From Pseudomonadota bacterium (GTDB lineage: Bacteria > Pseudomonadota > Alphaproteobacteria > Acetobacterales > Acetobacteraceae): a stretch of DNA of 8,115 nucleotides. The stretch covers positions 1 to 8,115 of the forward strand of contig JAKCCP010000058.1 of the NCBI GenBank assembly GCA_021841985.1. Direction: 5' to 3'. The notes beneath the pieces were generated by a model that was given only the letters and a program-made list of their open reading frames with translations, had not been told where the DNA came from and did no database searches. Position numbers and translations under genes: made by a program. How positions within the stretch are numbered: position 1 is the stretch's first letter; the number at the start of each line of letters is the position of its first letter. Positions 1-7,118 of this stretch are shown one piece after another.

Positions 1-450
1 ACCATCGGCGAAGGCGATGGCGACGCCGGCGAAAGCAAGGACCAGCCCGGCGACCTGCCGCCCGCCGAGCCGCTCCTCCGGCACCAGGACATGCACGCCG
101 AGCGCGACGAAAAACGGCGCGGTATAGAGGAACAGAACCGCGCGCGAGGCGGTGGTGCGGCTGAGACCGGCATAAAGCAGCAGAAATTCGCCGCCGAACA
201 GCAACGCCATGACAATGCCGGGGAGGAACGAGCGATCGCGGCGGATCAGCCGCCAGAGCCCGAAGCCACCCTCCCGCCAGCCGATCCAGGCGAGCAGCAG
301 GAAGGTCGAGATCAGCGAGCGGAGCCCGGCTTGGAGCGCCGGCGGCAGGCCGTCGGCGATGGCGAGCTTGACCCAGACCTGCTGCGCCCCCCAGATCAGG
401 CACAGCAGCGTCATCACCGCGATCGCCCGCCCATCGAGACGGGGATTCAT
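1..450 (-). CDS. DMT-superfamily (EamA) transporter, N-terminal 150 residues, partial
   Basis: Integral inner-membrane protein of the drug/metabolite transporter superfamily. The visible 150 residues read as about five hydrophobic helices (roughly residues 9-28, 39-58, 76-95, 103-123 and 130-148). The first contains the LIWGAQQVWVKLA stretch typical of the first EamA helix; ERLGGRQVAGLVLAFAGVAI near the edge matches the conserved end of the first EamA repeat. Family members are about 290-300 aa with two five-helix repeats, so roughly half the protein lies left of the window. The ATG at 450 is the only in-frame start after the stop of the upstream dehydrogenase gene (same frame, 18 nt gap). 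It has no clear Shine-Dalgarno, so translation may depend on the preceding gene. As the last visible gene of the acyl-CoA operon it could carry the pathway substrate or product, but EamA sequences do not reveal substrate or direction. Confidence 0.88.
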   Translation of the reverse strand, partial: MNPRLDGRAIAVMTLLCLIWGAQQVWVKLAIADGLPPALQAGLRSLISTFLLLAWIGWREGGFGLWRLIRRDRSFLPGIVMALLFGGEFLLLYAGLSRTTASRAVLFLYTAPFFVALGVHVLVPEERLGGRQVAGLVLAFAGVAIAFADG

Positions 451-468
451 GCCAAAGGGGCGTTCATG

Positions 469-1647
469 TCAGCCCGGCAGAGCGAGCACGTTCTTGGCCA
501 GGATATTGCGCTGGATCTCGTTGGTGCCGCCATAGATGCTGGTCGGACGTGCCTGGATGAAGAGCCCGGCGGGATGGAGATCGCGATTGCCCTCCACCGG
601 CTCCAGAAGCCCGGCATCCTCGCCGGCGATCTCCAGCATCGTCTCGGTGATGCGCTGGAACAATTCGCTTTGATGGACTTTCAGCATCGAGACATCAGCG
701 CCCAGCGCCTCGCCACGCCGGAGCTTCGCGACATGGGTTTCATAAAGCGCGCGATGATCCGCGAGATCGAGGCGGAGCCGGGTGTAACGGTCGAGGAAAA
801 CCGGCTCGTCGGCGCAGCCGACATGCTCGGCGAGGCGTCGGAGACGGGTCAAGGCATAGGCCGATTGCCGCGGCGAGCCGAGAAAAATGCGCTCGAAACC
901 GAGCAGCGCCTTGGCCATCGTCCAGCCCTTGTTCACCTCGCCGACCAGGTTCTCCTTCGGCACGCGGACATTGTCGAAGAAGGTTTCACAGAATTCGTCA
1001 TGCAGTTCGAGATTGATGATCGGGCGGATGGTGACGCCGGGCGCATCCATCGGCACCAGCAGGAAGCTGATCCCCTCCTGTTTTTTCGCCGCTCTGTCGG
1101 TGCGGGCGAGGAGAAAAATCCAGTTGGCGTCGGTCGCGAGCGTGGTCCAGGTCTTCTGGCCGTTGATCACCCAGTGATCGCCGTCCAGCACCGCTTCCGT
1201 GCGCAAGGCGGCGAGATCGGAGCCGGCATTGGGCTCGCTGTAGCCCTGGCACCAGATATGCTCGCCGCTGAGGATTTGGGGGAGGAAAAAGCGCTTCTGC
1301 GCCTCGTTGCCATAACGGATGAGCAACGGGCCGACCATGACCACGCCGTGATCGTTGGTGCGCGCGCAGCCGAAACGCTCGAACTCCTCGATCATGATGA
1401 GTTGCTTGCCGGCCGAGAGGCCCATGCCGCCATATTCGCGCGGCCAGCCCGGCGCGAGCCAGCCTTTTTCCGCGAGTTTCAAATACCAGACCTTGTTGTC
1501 GCGCCAATGCAGACGCTTGGGCGGATCGCGCAATTCCGGCGGATAATTGGCCGCAACCCACGCCCGCACGACATGGCGGAAAGCCTCGTCATCGAGCGCA
1601 TCCAAGGCCTCGGGCGGCAGATCGGCGGACGGCGCGGGATTGGACAT
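469..1647 (-). CDS. Acyl-CoA dehydrogenase, large subunit (PimC/FadE-type)
   Basis: FAD-dependent alpha,beta-desaturation of an acyl-CoA, most likely as a heteromer with the adjacent small subunit. The 392-residue protein has the standard ACAD order: N-terminal helical domain (REYGGMGLS near 70-78), middle beta-domain with the signature QGYSEPNAGSDLA near 134-146 and INGQKTWTT, and a C-terminal helical domain ending in TSIYGGTNEIQRNILAKNVL. The classical C-terminal catalytic Glu (YEGT in medium-chain enzymes) is Gly here (YGGT, about 372-375). A Glu in GFERIF (about residue 252) sits where isovaleryl-CoA dehydrogenase-type enzymes keep their base. The RxQFG motif that contacts FAD across a subunit interface is absent; the partner has it. 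Start: a GTG at 1656 is in frame and overlaps the upstream stop, but AGGAG at 1656-1660 lies 8 nt before the ATG at 1647, so 1647 is preferred. Pimeloyl-CoA dehydrogenase large subunit is a possible database name; the substrate is unknown. Confidence 0.93.
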   Translation of the reverse strand: MSNPAPSADLPPEALDALDDEAFRHVVRAWVAANYPPELRDPPKRLHWRDNKVWYLKLAEKGWLAPGWPREYGGMGLSAGKQLIMIEEFERFGCARTNDHGVVMVGPLLIRYGNEAQKRFFLPQILSGEHIWCQGYSEPNAGSDLAALRTEAVLDGDHWVINGQKTWTTLATDANWIFLLARTDRAAKKQEGISFLLVPMDAPGVTIRPIINLELHDEFCETFFDNVRVPKENLVGEVNKGWTMAKALLGFERIFLGSPRQSAYALTRLRRLAEHVGCADEPVFLDRYTRLRLDLADHRALYETHVAKLRRGEALGADVSMLKVHQSELFQRITETMLEIAGEDAGLLEPVEGNRDLHPAGLFIQARPTSIYGGTNEIQRNILAKNVLALPG

Positions 1648-1652
1648 CAGCG

Positions 1653-2711
1653 TCACTCCTCACTCTCGGGGGCGAGCGCGGCATAGCGCGCGCGATGCCT
1701 GGCGCCGGTGCCGAACATGGAGGCGATCACCATCGCCTTGCGCAGAAACAAGCCGATAGCGAACTCATCGGTATAGGCGATGCCGCCATGGAGCTGGATC
1801 GCCTCGCGGGTCATGCGCAGCGCCGCATCCGAGGCCCGCGCCTTGGCCCGCGACACCGCGCACGCGCGCGCCGCATAATCGTTGCTGGTATCGAGCACCG
1901 TCGCCGCCGAGGCGACCGAGGCGCGGGTCAATTCGAGAAGGATTTTGAGATCCGCGCAGCGATGCTGCAACGCCTGAAACGCACCGATCTTCTGGCCAAA
2001 CTGTTCGCGTGTGCGGAGATAATCGAGGGTGAGCGCGAACACGCGGTCCATCAGGCCGAGGAGATAGGCGCTGCTCGCCAGGGAGGCCGCTTCCAAGGCC
2101 GGCGCGAAATCGCCGGGAAGCGGGGTCGCCGGGCTGTCCTCGAAGGTCACGGTGCCGAAATGCCCGCCATCCTGGGTCGGCGAGGTCACCAGCGAGACCC
2201 CCTCGCCATCGGCTTCGACGAGCGCGAGCCCGGCATCCGTCGCCACCAGGAAAGCGTCGGCGGCGTTCGCCATCGAGACGAAAACCTTGCGCCCGGAGAC
2301 GGCGCCATCGGCGAAGGTGGTCGCGAACGGCGCGAGCAGCGTGCCCGGCTTCTCCTGCCAGGCGGGCAGAACCAGCCGCTTGCCGGCGAGATGATCGGCA
2401 CGCCACGCCTCGGGCAGGAAGCTCGCGGCCAGCACCGCCGGGATCAGCGGCTCCGGCACCAGACCGGCGCCGAATTCCTCGGCGAGCGCGCAATATTCCG
2501 CCATCCCGAGCCCGGCGCCGCCTTTCTCTTCCGGCAAGGAGAGGCCGACCCAGCCCATCGCGCAGATCTCGCCCCAGACCGCGCGATCGAAGCCTGAATG
2601 GGTGAAGCGCAACGCCCGGATACGAGCAAAATCGCCGCCGCGCGGCGCGATCGCGGCGGCGCTGTCGCGGATCAGGCGCAAGCTCTCGGCGCGGGCGTCG
2701 TTCTCGCTCAT
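1653..2711 (-). CDS. Acyl-CoA dehydrogenase, small subunit (PimD/FadE-type)
   Basis: Second acyl-CoA dehydrogenase family protein, 352 aa, shorter than the usual 380-400. It shows the N-terminal helical domain (LSLPEEKGGAGLG, about 58-69), a reduced and divergent middle domain (about 120-195), and a well-kept C-terminal domain with YLRTREQFGQKIGAFQALQH (231-250) and QLHGGIAYTDE (306-316), the FAD-binding motifs. No catalytic Glu is found: the YEGT position reads MFGT (332-335), and by-eye alignment puts Ala209 at the isovaleryl-type position. The EPNAGSD signature of the middle domain is also missing. This is the expected look of the non-catalytic, FAD-binding subunit of a heteromeric dehydrogenase, completing the large subunit encoded 5 nt downstream. 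The ATG at 2711 overlaps the stop of the CoA-transferase beta gene (ATGA) and lacks its own Shine-Dalgarno, suggesting translational coupling. Confidence 0.92.
   Translation of the reverse strand: MSENDARAESLRLIRDSAAAIAPRGGDFARIRALRFTHSGFDRAVWGEICAMGWVGLSLPEEKGGAGLGMAEYCALAEEFGAGLVPEPLIPAVLAASFLPEAWRADHLAGKRLVLPAWQEKPGTLLAPFATTFADGAVSGRKVFVSMANAADAFLVATDAGLALVEADGEGVSLVTSPTQDGGHFGTVTFEDSPATPLPGDFAPALEAASLASSAYLLGLMDRVFALTLDYLRTREQFGQKIGAFQALQHRCADLKILLELTRASVASAATVLDTSNDYAARACAVSRAKARASDAALRMTREAIQLHGGIAYTDEFAIGLFLRKAMVIASMFGTGARHRARYAALAPESEE
1656..1660 (-). promoter_or_regulatory. Shine-Dalgarno deciding the start of the large dehydrogenase subunit
   Basis: The minus strand reads AGGAG here, 8 nt before the ATG at 1647. 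It overlaps the in-frame GTG at 1656-1654, which therefore cannot be served by it. It lies inside the last codons of the small-subunit gene. Confidence 0.65.
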
Positions 2712-3373
2712 GAAGGCAGATGGAGCGGCGCCTCGCTCCGCGCCTGCAATTCGGCGAAGGAGAGGCCGGGGATGATGTCACGGACGACGAAACCGCGCGC
2801 CTCGACATCGAGCACCGCGAGATTGGTATAGACGCGCTTGACCGCGCCGAGCGCGGTCGGCGGGTAGGTGAGCCCTTTCACGAGGCGCGGCCGGCCATCC
2901 TTCGTCTGATGCTCCATCACCACCCAGAGCCGCTTCGCCCCGACCGCGAGATCCATCGCGCCGCCGACCGCCGGCGCGGTGTCGTTCTCGCTCGTCGCCC
3001 AATTCGCGATGTCGCCGTTTGCCGCCACCTGATAGGCGCCGAGCACGCAGAGATCGAGATGGCCGCCGCGGATCATCGCGAAACTATCGGCGTGGTGGAC
3101 GAACGAGCCGCCGGCGCGGAGCGTCACCAATTGCTTGCCGGCATTGATCAGCCAGGGATCGACGGCGTCGGGCGCCGGCGCCGGCCCCATCCCGAGCACG
3201 CCGTTTTCGGAGTGGAAAATCACCTCGCGATCGAGCGGCACGTGATCGGCGACCAGCGTCGGGATGCCGATGCCGAGATTGACATACCATCCCTCCGGCA
3301 CGTCTTGCGCCAGCCGCGCGGCCATGCCGACACGGTCGAGCGGGGTGAAATTCGCGGCGTCTCTATCGGCCAT
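2708..3373 (-). CDS. Family I CoA-transferase, beta subunit (PcaJ/ScoB-like)
   Basis: Beta subunit of a heteromeric CoA-transferase that moves CoA between an acyl-CoA donor and a free carboxylate. From the ATG at 3373 it has 221 residues, close to the usual 210-220. Recognisable blocks are YVNLGIGIPTLVADH near the N-terminus, HSENGVLGMGP with the catalytic Glu at about residue 56, the GGHLDLCVLGAYQV block, GDIANW, and VGGAMDLAVGAKRLWVVMEH. The family forms a covalent glutamyl-CoA thioester on the SENG Glu, so the protein looks active. An in-frame ATG at 3421 would overlap the alpha gene by 20 nt. AGGA at 3381-3384, 7 nt before 3373, and the conserved N-terminus favour the shorter form. Closest named families are 3-oxoadipate and 3-oxoacid CoA-transferases. 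No aromatic ring-cleavage genes are nearby, so the substrate is open. Confidence 0.94.
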   Translation of the reverse strand: MADRDAANFTPLDRVGMAARLAQDVPEGWYVNLGIGIPTLVADHVPLDREVIFHSENGVLGMGPAPAPDAVDPWLINAGKQLVTLRAGGSFVHHADSFAMIRGGHLDLCVLGAYQVAANGDIANWATSENDTAPAVGGAMDLAVGAKRLWVVMEHQTKDGRPRLVKGLTYPPTALGAVKRVYTNLAVLDVEARGFVVRDIIPGLSFAELQARSEAPLHLPS

Positions 3374-3380
3374 CGCGGTT

Positions 3381-3384
3381 TCCT
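3381..3384 (-). promoter_or_regulatory. Shine-Dalgarno deciding the start of CoA-transferase beta
   Basis: The minus strand reads AGGA at the end of a purine run (3381-3392), 7 nt before the ATG at 3373. It selects this start over the in-frame ATG at 3421, which has no such site. It falls in the 28-nt gap after the alpha-subunit stop. Confidence 0.65.
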
Positions 3385-3401
3385 CTCTCCTCAAAATTGC
3401 G

Positions 3402-4082
3402 TCAGATCGGCGGATCGCCATAGGGCACGTGGATCACGCGATCGACGAAAATCCCCGGCGTCACCACCGCTTCCGCATCGAGCGCGCCGAGTGCGACGAT
3501 GTGCTGCGCCTGGGCGATGGCGAGCTTCGCGGCCGTCGCCATCACCGGGTTGAAATTCCGCCCCGAGCGGCGATAGGTGAGATTGCCCCAGCGATCGGCC
3601 TGCCACGCCTCGATCAGCGCGACATCGCCAAAAAGCGCGTATTCCAGAACGCAATTCCGGCCATTGATCTCGCGCGTTTCCTTGCCGGCGGCGAGCCTGG
3701 TGCCATAGGAAGTCGGGGTGAAAAAGGCTTGGACGCCGGCGCCGGCGGCGCGCATCCGCTCGGCGAGCGTGCCCTGCGGCACCAGTTCCAGTTCGATCTT
3801 GCCGGCCTTGTAGAGATCCTCGAACACCGTCGAACTCGGGCTGCGCGGATAGGAACAGATGATCCGCCGCACCCGCCCGAGCGCGAGCAGCTTGGCCAAA
3901 CCTTCCCCGCCGCTGCCGGCGTTATTGGCGACCACCGTGAGGTCTTTCGCGCCGTGCTCGATCAGCCCGTCGATCAGCGCCTGCGGCTGGCCGACGCTGC
4001 CGAAGCCGCCGAGCAGCACCACCGCGCCATCGGCGATGCCCGCCATCGCCTCGGCCATGGTTTTGACGATACGATCGATCAT
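3402..4082 (-). CDS. Family I CoA-transferase, alpha subunit (PcaI/ScoA-like)
   Basis: Alpha subunit partner of the beta subunit encoded 28 nt downstream. The 226 residues carry the diagnostic LLGGFGSVGQPQALI block near 25-39, VANNAGSGGEGLAKLL, the SYPRSP segment, ELVPQGTLAERMRAAGAG, FFTPTSYGT, and the late block ALIEAWQADRWGNLTYR. Length agrees with PcaI-type subunits (about 220-230 aa). The alpha subunit helps shape the CoA and acyl pocket, while the covalent Glu is on beta. The ATG at 4082 overlaps the stop of the MaoC gene (ATGA). A GTG three codons upstream (4091) is in frame but has no better ribosome site. Fused eukaryotic SCOT is excluded because the two halves are separate genes. The transferase could use succinyl-CoA or acetyl-CoA as donor; the sequence does not tell. 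Confidence 0.94.
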   Translation of the reverse strand: MIDRIVKTMAEAMAGIADGAVVLLGGFGSVGQPQALIDGLIEHGAKDLTVVANNAGSGGEGLAKLLALGRVRRIICSYPRSPSSTVFEDLYKAGKIELELVPQGTLAERMRAAGAGVQAFFTPTSYGTRLAAGKETREINGRNCVLEYALFGDVALIEAWQADRWGNLTYRRSGRNFNPVMATAAKLAIAQAQHIVALGALDAEAVVTPGIFVDRVIHVPYGDPPI

Positions 4083-4936
4083 CGCGCGCACACCACCCGG
4101 CCATTATTGACGACGACGACGTCGCGTTCAACGACGCGGGCGCGAAACGCCCCCTCATCCGGCCAGATCTCGGTGCGGATGGTCTCCCCGGGGTACACCG
4201 GTGACGAGAAACGGAGATCGATTTCGCGCAAACCTCGCGGATCGTAATCGCAGAGCGTCTTGAGCAGCGCGTGGCAGACGACGCCGAGGGTGCAGAGGCC
4301 ATGCAGGATCGGGCGCGGGAAGCCGGCGCGGGCGGCAAAGCCCGGATCGGCGTGCAGCGGGTTGTCATCGCCGTTGAGCCGGTAATAGAGCGCCTGTTCG
4401 GGGCGGGTCGCGAGATCGAGGGTGATCGCGGGCGCGCGCTCGGGCACCGGATGGACCGGCTTCACCGGGCCGGACGCGCCACCGAACCCGCCATCGCCGC
4501 GCAGGAAGGTGGTGCTGGCGAGGGTCGCGAGCAGCTTGCCGCTCGCCGCCTCGATCACCTGTTTTTCGGAATACATCAAGGCCCCCTTCCCCGCCCCCTT
4601 GTCGATCAGGCCGGTGATGCGGGTGCGGCCGATGATCTCGCCCTCGACCGGGATCGGGTGATGCCAGACGATGCCCTGCTCGCCATGCACGACGCGGACG
4701 GCATCGATCCCGGTATCCGTCCGCGCCGCCCAGAACCCGGGATGGCCGAGCACCACGGCGATACTGGGAAACGCCGCCAGATCGCGATGATGATCGAGAA
4801 AATCGAGCTGGCGCTCATCCATCGGATCCTGTCCGAGCCCGATCGAGAGCGCATAAAAAATCGTATCCCGCTTGGTGACGTGCTGACGCACCTCGGGGAT
4901 GGGGTAGTGGAGCAGTTTTTCCGGATCGATCGCCAT
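4079..4936 (-). CDS. MaoC-family (R)-specific enoyl-CoA hydratase, double hotdog
   Basis: Hydratase-2 type enzyme adding water to a trans-2-enoyl-CoA to give the (R)-3-hydroxyacyl-CoA. The 285-residue length fits the double-hotdog form (as in peroxisomal MFE-2 hydratase and mycobacterial Rv3389c) rather than the single-hotdog PhaJ (about 150 aa). The N-terminal hotdog (about 1-145) has the substrate-side YALSIGLG segment. The C-terminal hotdog (about 165-285) carries the hydratase-2 motif YRLNGDDNPLHADPGFA with the expected catalytic pair Asp190 and His195, followed by GFPRPILHGLCTLG. GGGAG at 4943-4947 lies 6 nt before the ATG at 4936, which begins one base after the stop of the acyl-CoA synthetase gene. 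In context it hydrates the enoyl-CoA made by the dehydrogenase encoded further down. Giving an R rather than S product would call for an R-specific dehydrogenase or an epimerase elsewhere, or a use in polyhydroxyalkanoate supply. Confidence 0.92.
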   Translation of the reverse strand: MAIDPEKLLHYPIPEVRQHVTKRDTIFYALSIGLGQDPMDERQLDFLDHHRDLAAFPSIAVVLGHPGFWAARTDTGIDAVRVVHGEQGIVWHHPIPVEGEIIGRTRITGLIDKGAGKGALMYSEKQVIEAASGKLLATLASTTFLRGDGGFGGASGPVKPVHPVPERAPAITLDLATRPEQALYYRLNGDDNPLHADPGFAARAGFPRPILHGLCTLGVVCHALLKTLCDYDPRGLREIDLRFSSPVYPGETIRTEIWPDEGAFRARVVERDVVVVNNGRVVCAR

Positions 4937-4937
4937 A

Positions 4938-7058
4938 TCAATCTCCCATCTCGATCACCGCGTCAGCGGCGAAGGCGCCTTCGGGCAAGGCAAAAACCGG
5001 GTTGAGGTCGATCGCGCGGAGCCGCTTCCCGGCCGGGTCGGCCTCGGCCTCGGACGCGAACACCGAAAGCGCCGACAGCATGCGCGCGAGCGCCGCGATA
5101 TCGGCCGCCGGCCGCCCGCGCGCGCCGAGCAGGAGCGGTGCCGCGCGGACCGAGCGGATCATCCCTTCCGCGACCTCGACGCCGAACGGGCAGCGGTGGA
5201 AGACCACGTCGCGCAGCACCTCGACGAAAATCCCGCCGAGGCCGAACGCCGCGATCGGGCCGAAGACCGGGTCGCGATGGACGCCGAGCAGACATTCAAC
5301 CCCGCCCGCCATCGCCTTGGCGACCAAAACGCCCTCGATCCGCGCCTCCGGCCGCGCCGCTTGCGCGCGCGCGATCAGGGTCGAAAACCCCGCGCGCACC
5401 GCCGCCGGATCGCGGATATCGAGCAAAACCCCGCCGATTTCGGATTTATGGAGAATATCGGACGAAAGTATCTTCATCACCACCGGAAAGCCGAGCGCCT
5501 CGGCCGCAGCAATCGCCGCGTCCGCGCTTTTGGCGACACGTTCGGGAACACAAACGATCCCGGCTTCCGCGAGCAGGCGCTTGGCTTCGGCCTCGTCCGG
5601 CGTTACGGCAGGAAGGGCGATCCGCGGCCCCCGCGGCGGCGGCTTGGCCGGTGGTGCCACGAAAGCGGCGCCGAAACGCCCCATCGCCGCGATCGCCGTG
5701 ACCGCGCGGGAGGGATCCTCGAACACCAGGAAGCCATCTTCCTCATAAGCGCTGACGCGCTCCGGATCGGCGACCACCGAGAGCACGAAGAGACGATCGG
5801 GGTGCGCGCTCCGCACCGCGTTGAGTTCGGCGCGAAGCTTGGGAGCAATGGACGCGGCGCCGCCGGTCTGCGAGAAAAACGCGAGCACCGAGGCATAGCC
5901 GCCATCGGCGACCATGCTTTCGGTGAAACGCCCGACCAGCGAGAGATCGTTCAGCACCTGCGCCGTGCAATCGACCGGGTTGCGCGGCGCCGAAAACGGC
6001 ACCAGCGCGCGCAAAGCCGCCTGCGCCCGCTCCGGCATCTCCGGCATCGGGAGGCCGAGTGTGGCGGCGGCATCGCTGATCAAAACCCCGGCGCCGCCGC
6101 TCACCGTGATCACGCCGAGGGTATTGCGCGCGGGATAGATGCGCTTGGTCGCGGCATGGGCGATATCCAGCATCTGCTCGGTGGTCTCCGCGCGAACGAC
6201 GCCGAATTCGGCGAGCACGGCATCGGTCACCGCGTCATCGCCGGCGATCGAGGCGGTATGGGATTGCGCGGCGGCCTGGCCGAGCGCGCTGCGGCCGACC
6301 TTCATCAGCACCACCGGCTTCCTCGCCGCCCGCGCCGCGTCCAGCGCGGCGAGGAAGCTCGCCGCCTCGCGGATCCCCTCGGCGTAGGCGGCGATGACGT
6401 CGGTGTCGGGGTCTTCCGCGAGCCAGCCGATGACCTCGCCGACGGTGACATCGCTCTCATTGCCGGTGGTGATGCAGAGCGGCGTGCCGAGGCCGCGGCC
6501 GCGCGCGATGGCGAAGACGTGGGTGCCATAGGCGCCGGATTGGCTCGCGATGCCGATCCGCCCGGGGAGCGGAAACCCGGTCTCGAGGGCGGCCGAAAAC
6601 GTCGGATAATAGCCGAGCCTCGCGTTGAACAAGCCGAGACAATTGGGGCCGAGCAGCCGCATGCCGCCGGCCCGCGCGAGCGCCACCATCTCCGCCTGCG
6701 CCGCCGCCCCCGCCGCGTTCATCTCGGCGAAACCGGCGGTCAGCACGATCGCGCCCTTGACCCCGCGCGAAGCGAGCGCGGCCACGGTTTCGACGGCGGC
6801 GGCCGCCGGCACGGCGACGATCGCGACATCCGGCGTCTCGGGGAGGGCGGCGATGGTCGGAAAACAGGGAAGCCCCTGCACCGTCTCGCGTTTCGGGTTG
6901 ACCGGCAGGAGGCGGCCGGCAAACCGTTTCTCCAGCATATAGGCGATCGGCCGGCCGCCGATCCGGGTCGGCTCGTCGGAGGCGCCGATCACCGCGACCG
7001 AGCGCGGCGCGAGCAGAGGGGTGAGCGAGGCGAAACGCCCCGCGGCTTCCGCGCTCAT
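4938..7058 (-). CDS. ADP-forming acyl-CoA synthetase (acetate--CoA ligase family), fused alpha-beta
   Basis: Activates a carboxylic acid with ATP and CoA to acyl-CoA, ADP and phosphate, through an acyl-phosphate and phosphohistidine relay. Domain order over 706 residues: CoA-binding Rossmann domain (about 12-140, with SVAVIGASDEP and LLGPNCLGLFN), succinyl-CoA-synthetase-like domain (about 165-290, with GIASQSGAYGTH), a second ligase-type domain (about 310-465, with GVITVSGGAGVLISDAA), and an ATP-grasp domain (about 480-700). Both histidines of the relay are present: His267 in AAQSHTASIAG and His537 in ILHKSEIGGV. AAFGLGGIFVEVLRD and AIDLNP (681-687) are further ATP-grasp blocks. It therefore looks intact, with length normal for the fused form (about 700 aa). 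Substrate specificity cannot be read; members are often annotated acetate, pimeloyl or generic acyl-CoA ligase. The ATG at 7058 has no Shine-Dalgarno of its own, but overlaps the stop of a short upstream ORF (ATGA). No other in-frame start exists before the stop at 7083-7085. Confidence 0.94.
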   Translation of the reverse strand: MSAEAAGRFASLTPLLAPRSVAVIGASDEPTRIGGRPIAYMLEKRFAGRLLPVNPKRETVQGLPCFPTIAALPETPDVAIVAVPAAAAVETVAALASRGVKGAIVLTAGFAEMNAAGAAAQAEMVALARAGGMRLLGPNCLGLFNARLGYYPTFSAALETGFPLPGRIGIASQSGAYGTHVFAIARGRGLGTPLCITTGNESDVTVGEVIGWLAEDPDTDVIAAYAEGIREAASFLAALDAARAARKPVVLMKVGRSALGQAAAQSHTASIAGDDAVTDAVLAEFGVVRAETTEQMLDIAHAATKRIYPARNTLGVITVSGGAGVLISDAAATLGLPMPEMPERAQAALRALVPFSAPRNPVDCTAQVLNDLSLVGRFTESMVADGGYASVLAFFSQTGGAASIAPKLRAELNAVRSAHPDRLFVLSVVADPERVSAYEEDGFLVFEDPSRAVTAIAAMGRFGAAFVAPPAKPPPRGPRIALPAVTPDEAEAKRLLAEAGIVCVPERVAKSADAAIAAAEALGFPVVMKILSSDILHKSEIGGVLLDIRDPAAVRAGFSTLIARAQAARPEARIEGVLVAKAMAGGVECLLGVHRDPVFGPIAAFGLGGIFVEVLRDVVFHRCPFGVEVAEGMIRSVRAAPLLLGARGRPAADIAALARMLSALSVFASEAEADPAGKRLRAIDLNPVFALPEGAFAADAVIEMGD

Positions 7059-7114
7059 GCGAGAGCGCGCGCCATGCCGGTTTCACCCCTGGCTTTGGAT
7101 CGACACCAGATCAT
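7055..7114 (-). CDS. Putative 19-codon leader ORF coupled to the acyl-CoA synthetase
   Basis: An ATG at 7114 is preceded by the strongest ribosome-binding sequence of the window (GGGAGG, 4 nt before ATG). It opens a frame MIWCRSKARGETGMARALA whose TGA stop (7057-7055) overlaps the ATG of the synthetase gene as ATGA, the same junction used between other genes of this operon. The frame is closed upstream by TAA at 7132-7130, so it is not the tail of a larger gene. No resemblance to a known leader peptide is recognised, and no run of a single regulatory codon is seen. The likely role is translational coupling: ribosomes load at the strong site and re-initiate at 7058, which lacks a site. It could also be chance in GC-rich DNA, or the peptide itself may be irrelevant. 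Confidence 0.4.
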   Translation of the reverse strand: MIWCRSKARGETGMARALA

Positions 7115-7118
7115 GCTT

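Noticed and set aside
91..1686. 531-codon open frame on the plus strand, antisense to the large dehydrogenase subunit and part of the EamA gene
   Set aside because: It spans two real genes on the opposite strand, has a low-complexity charged composition, and shows no family motif.
3172..3187. GGCGCC direct repeat
   Set aside because: It lies inside the CoA-transferase beta gene and simply encodes an Ala-Pro repeat (PAPAP).
2708..4082. IpdAB-type ring-cleavage hydrolase instead of a CoA-transferase
   Set aside because: The HSENGVLGMGP block with its Glu and the PcaIJ-like blocks throughout support a true transferase, and no steroid-ring genes are nearby. A phylogeny would be needed to exclude it fully.
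2720..5005. Several 240-330 codon plus-strand frames opposite the CoA-transferase and MaoC genes
   Set aside because: All are shadows of well-supported minus-strand genes and have no domain content of their own.
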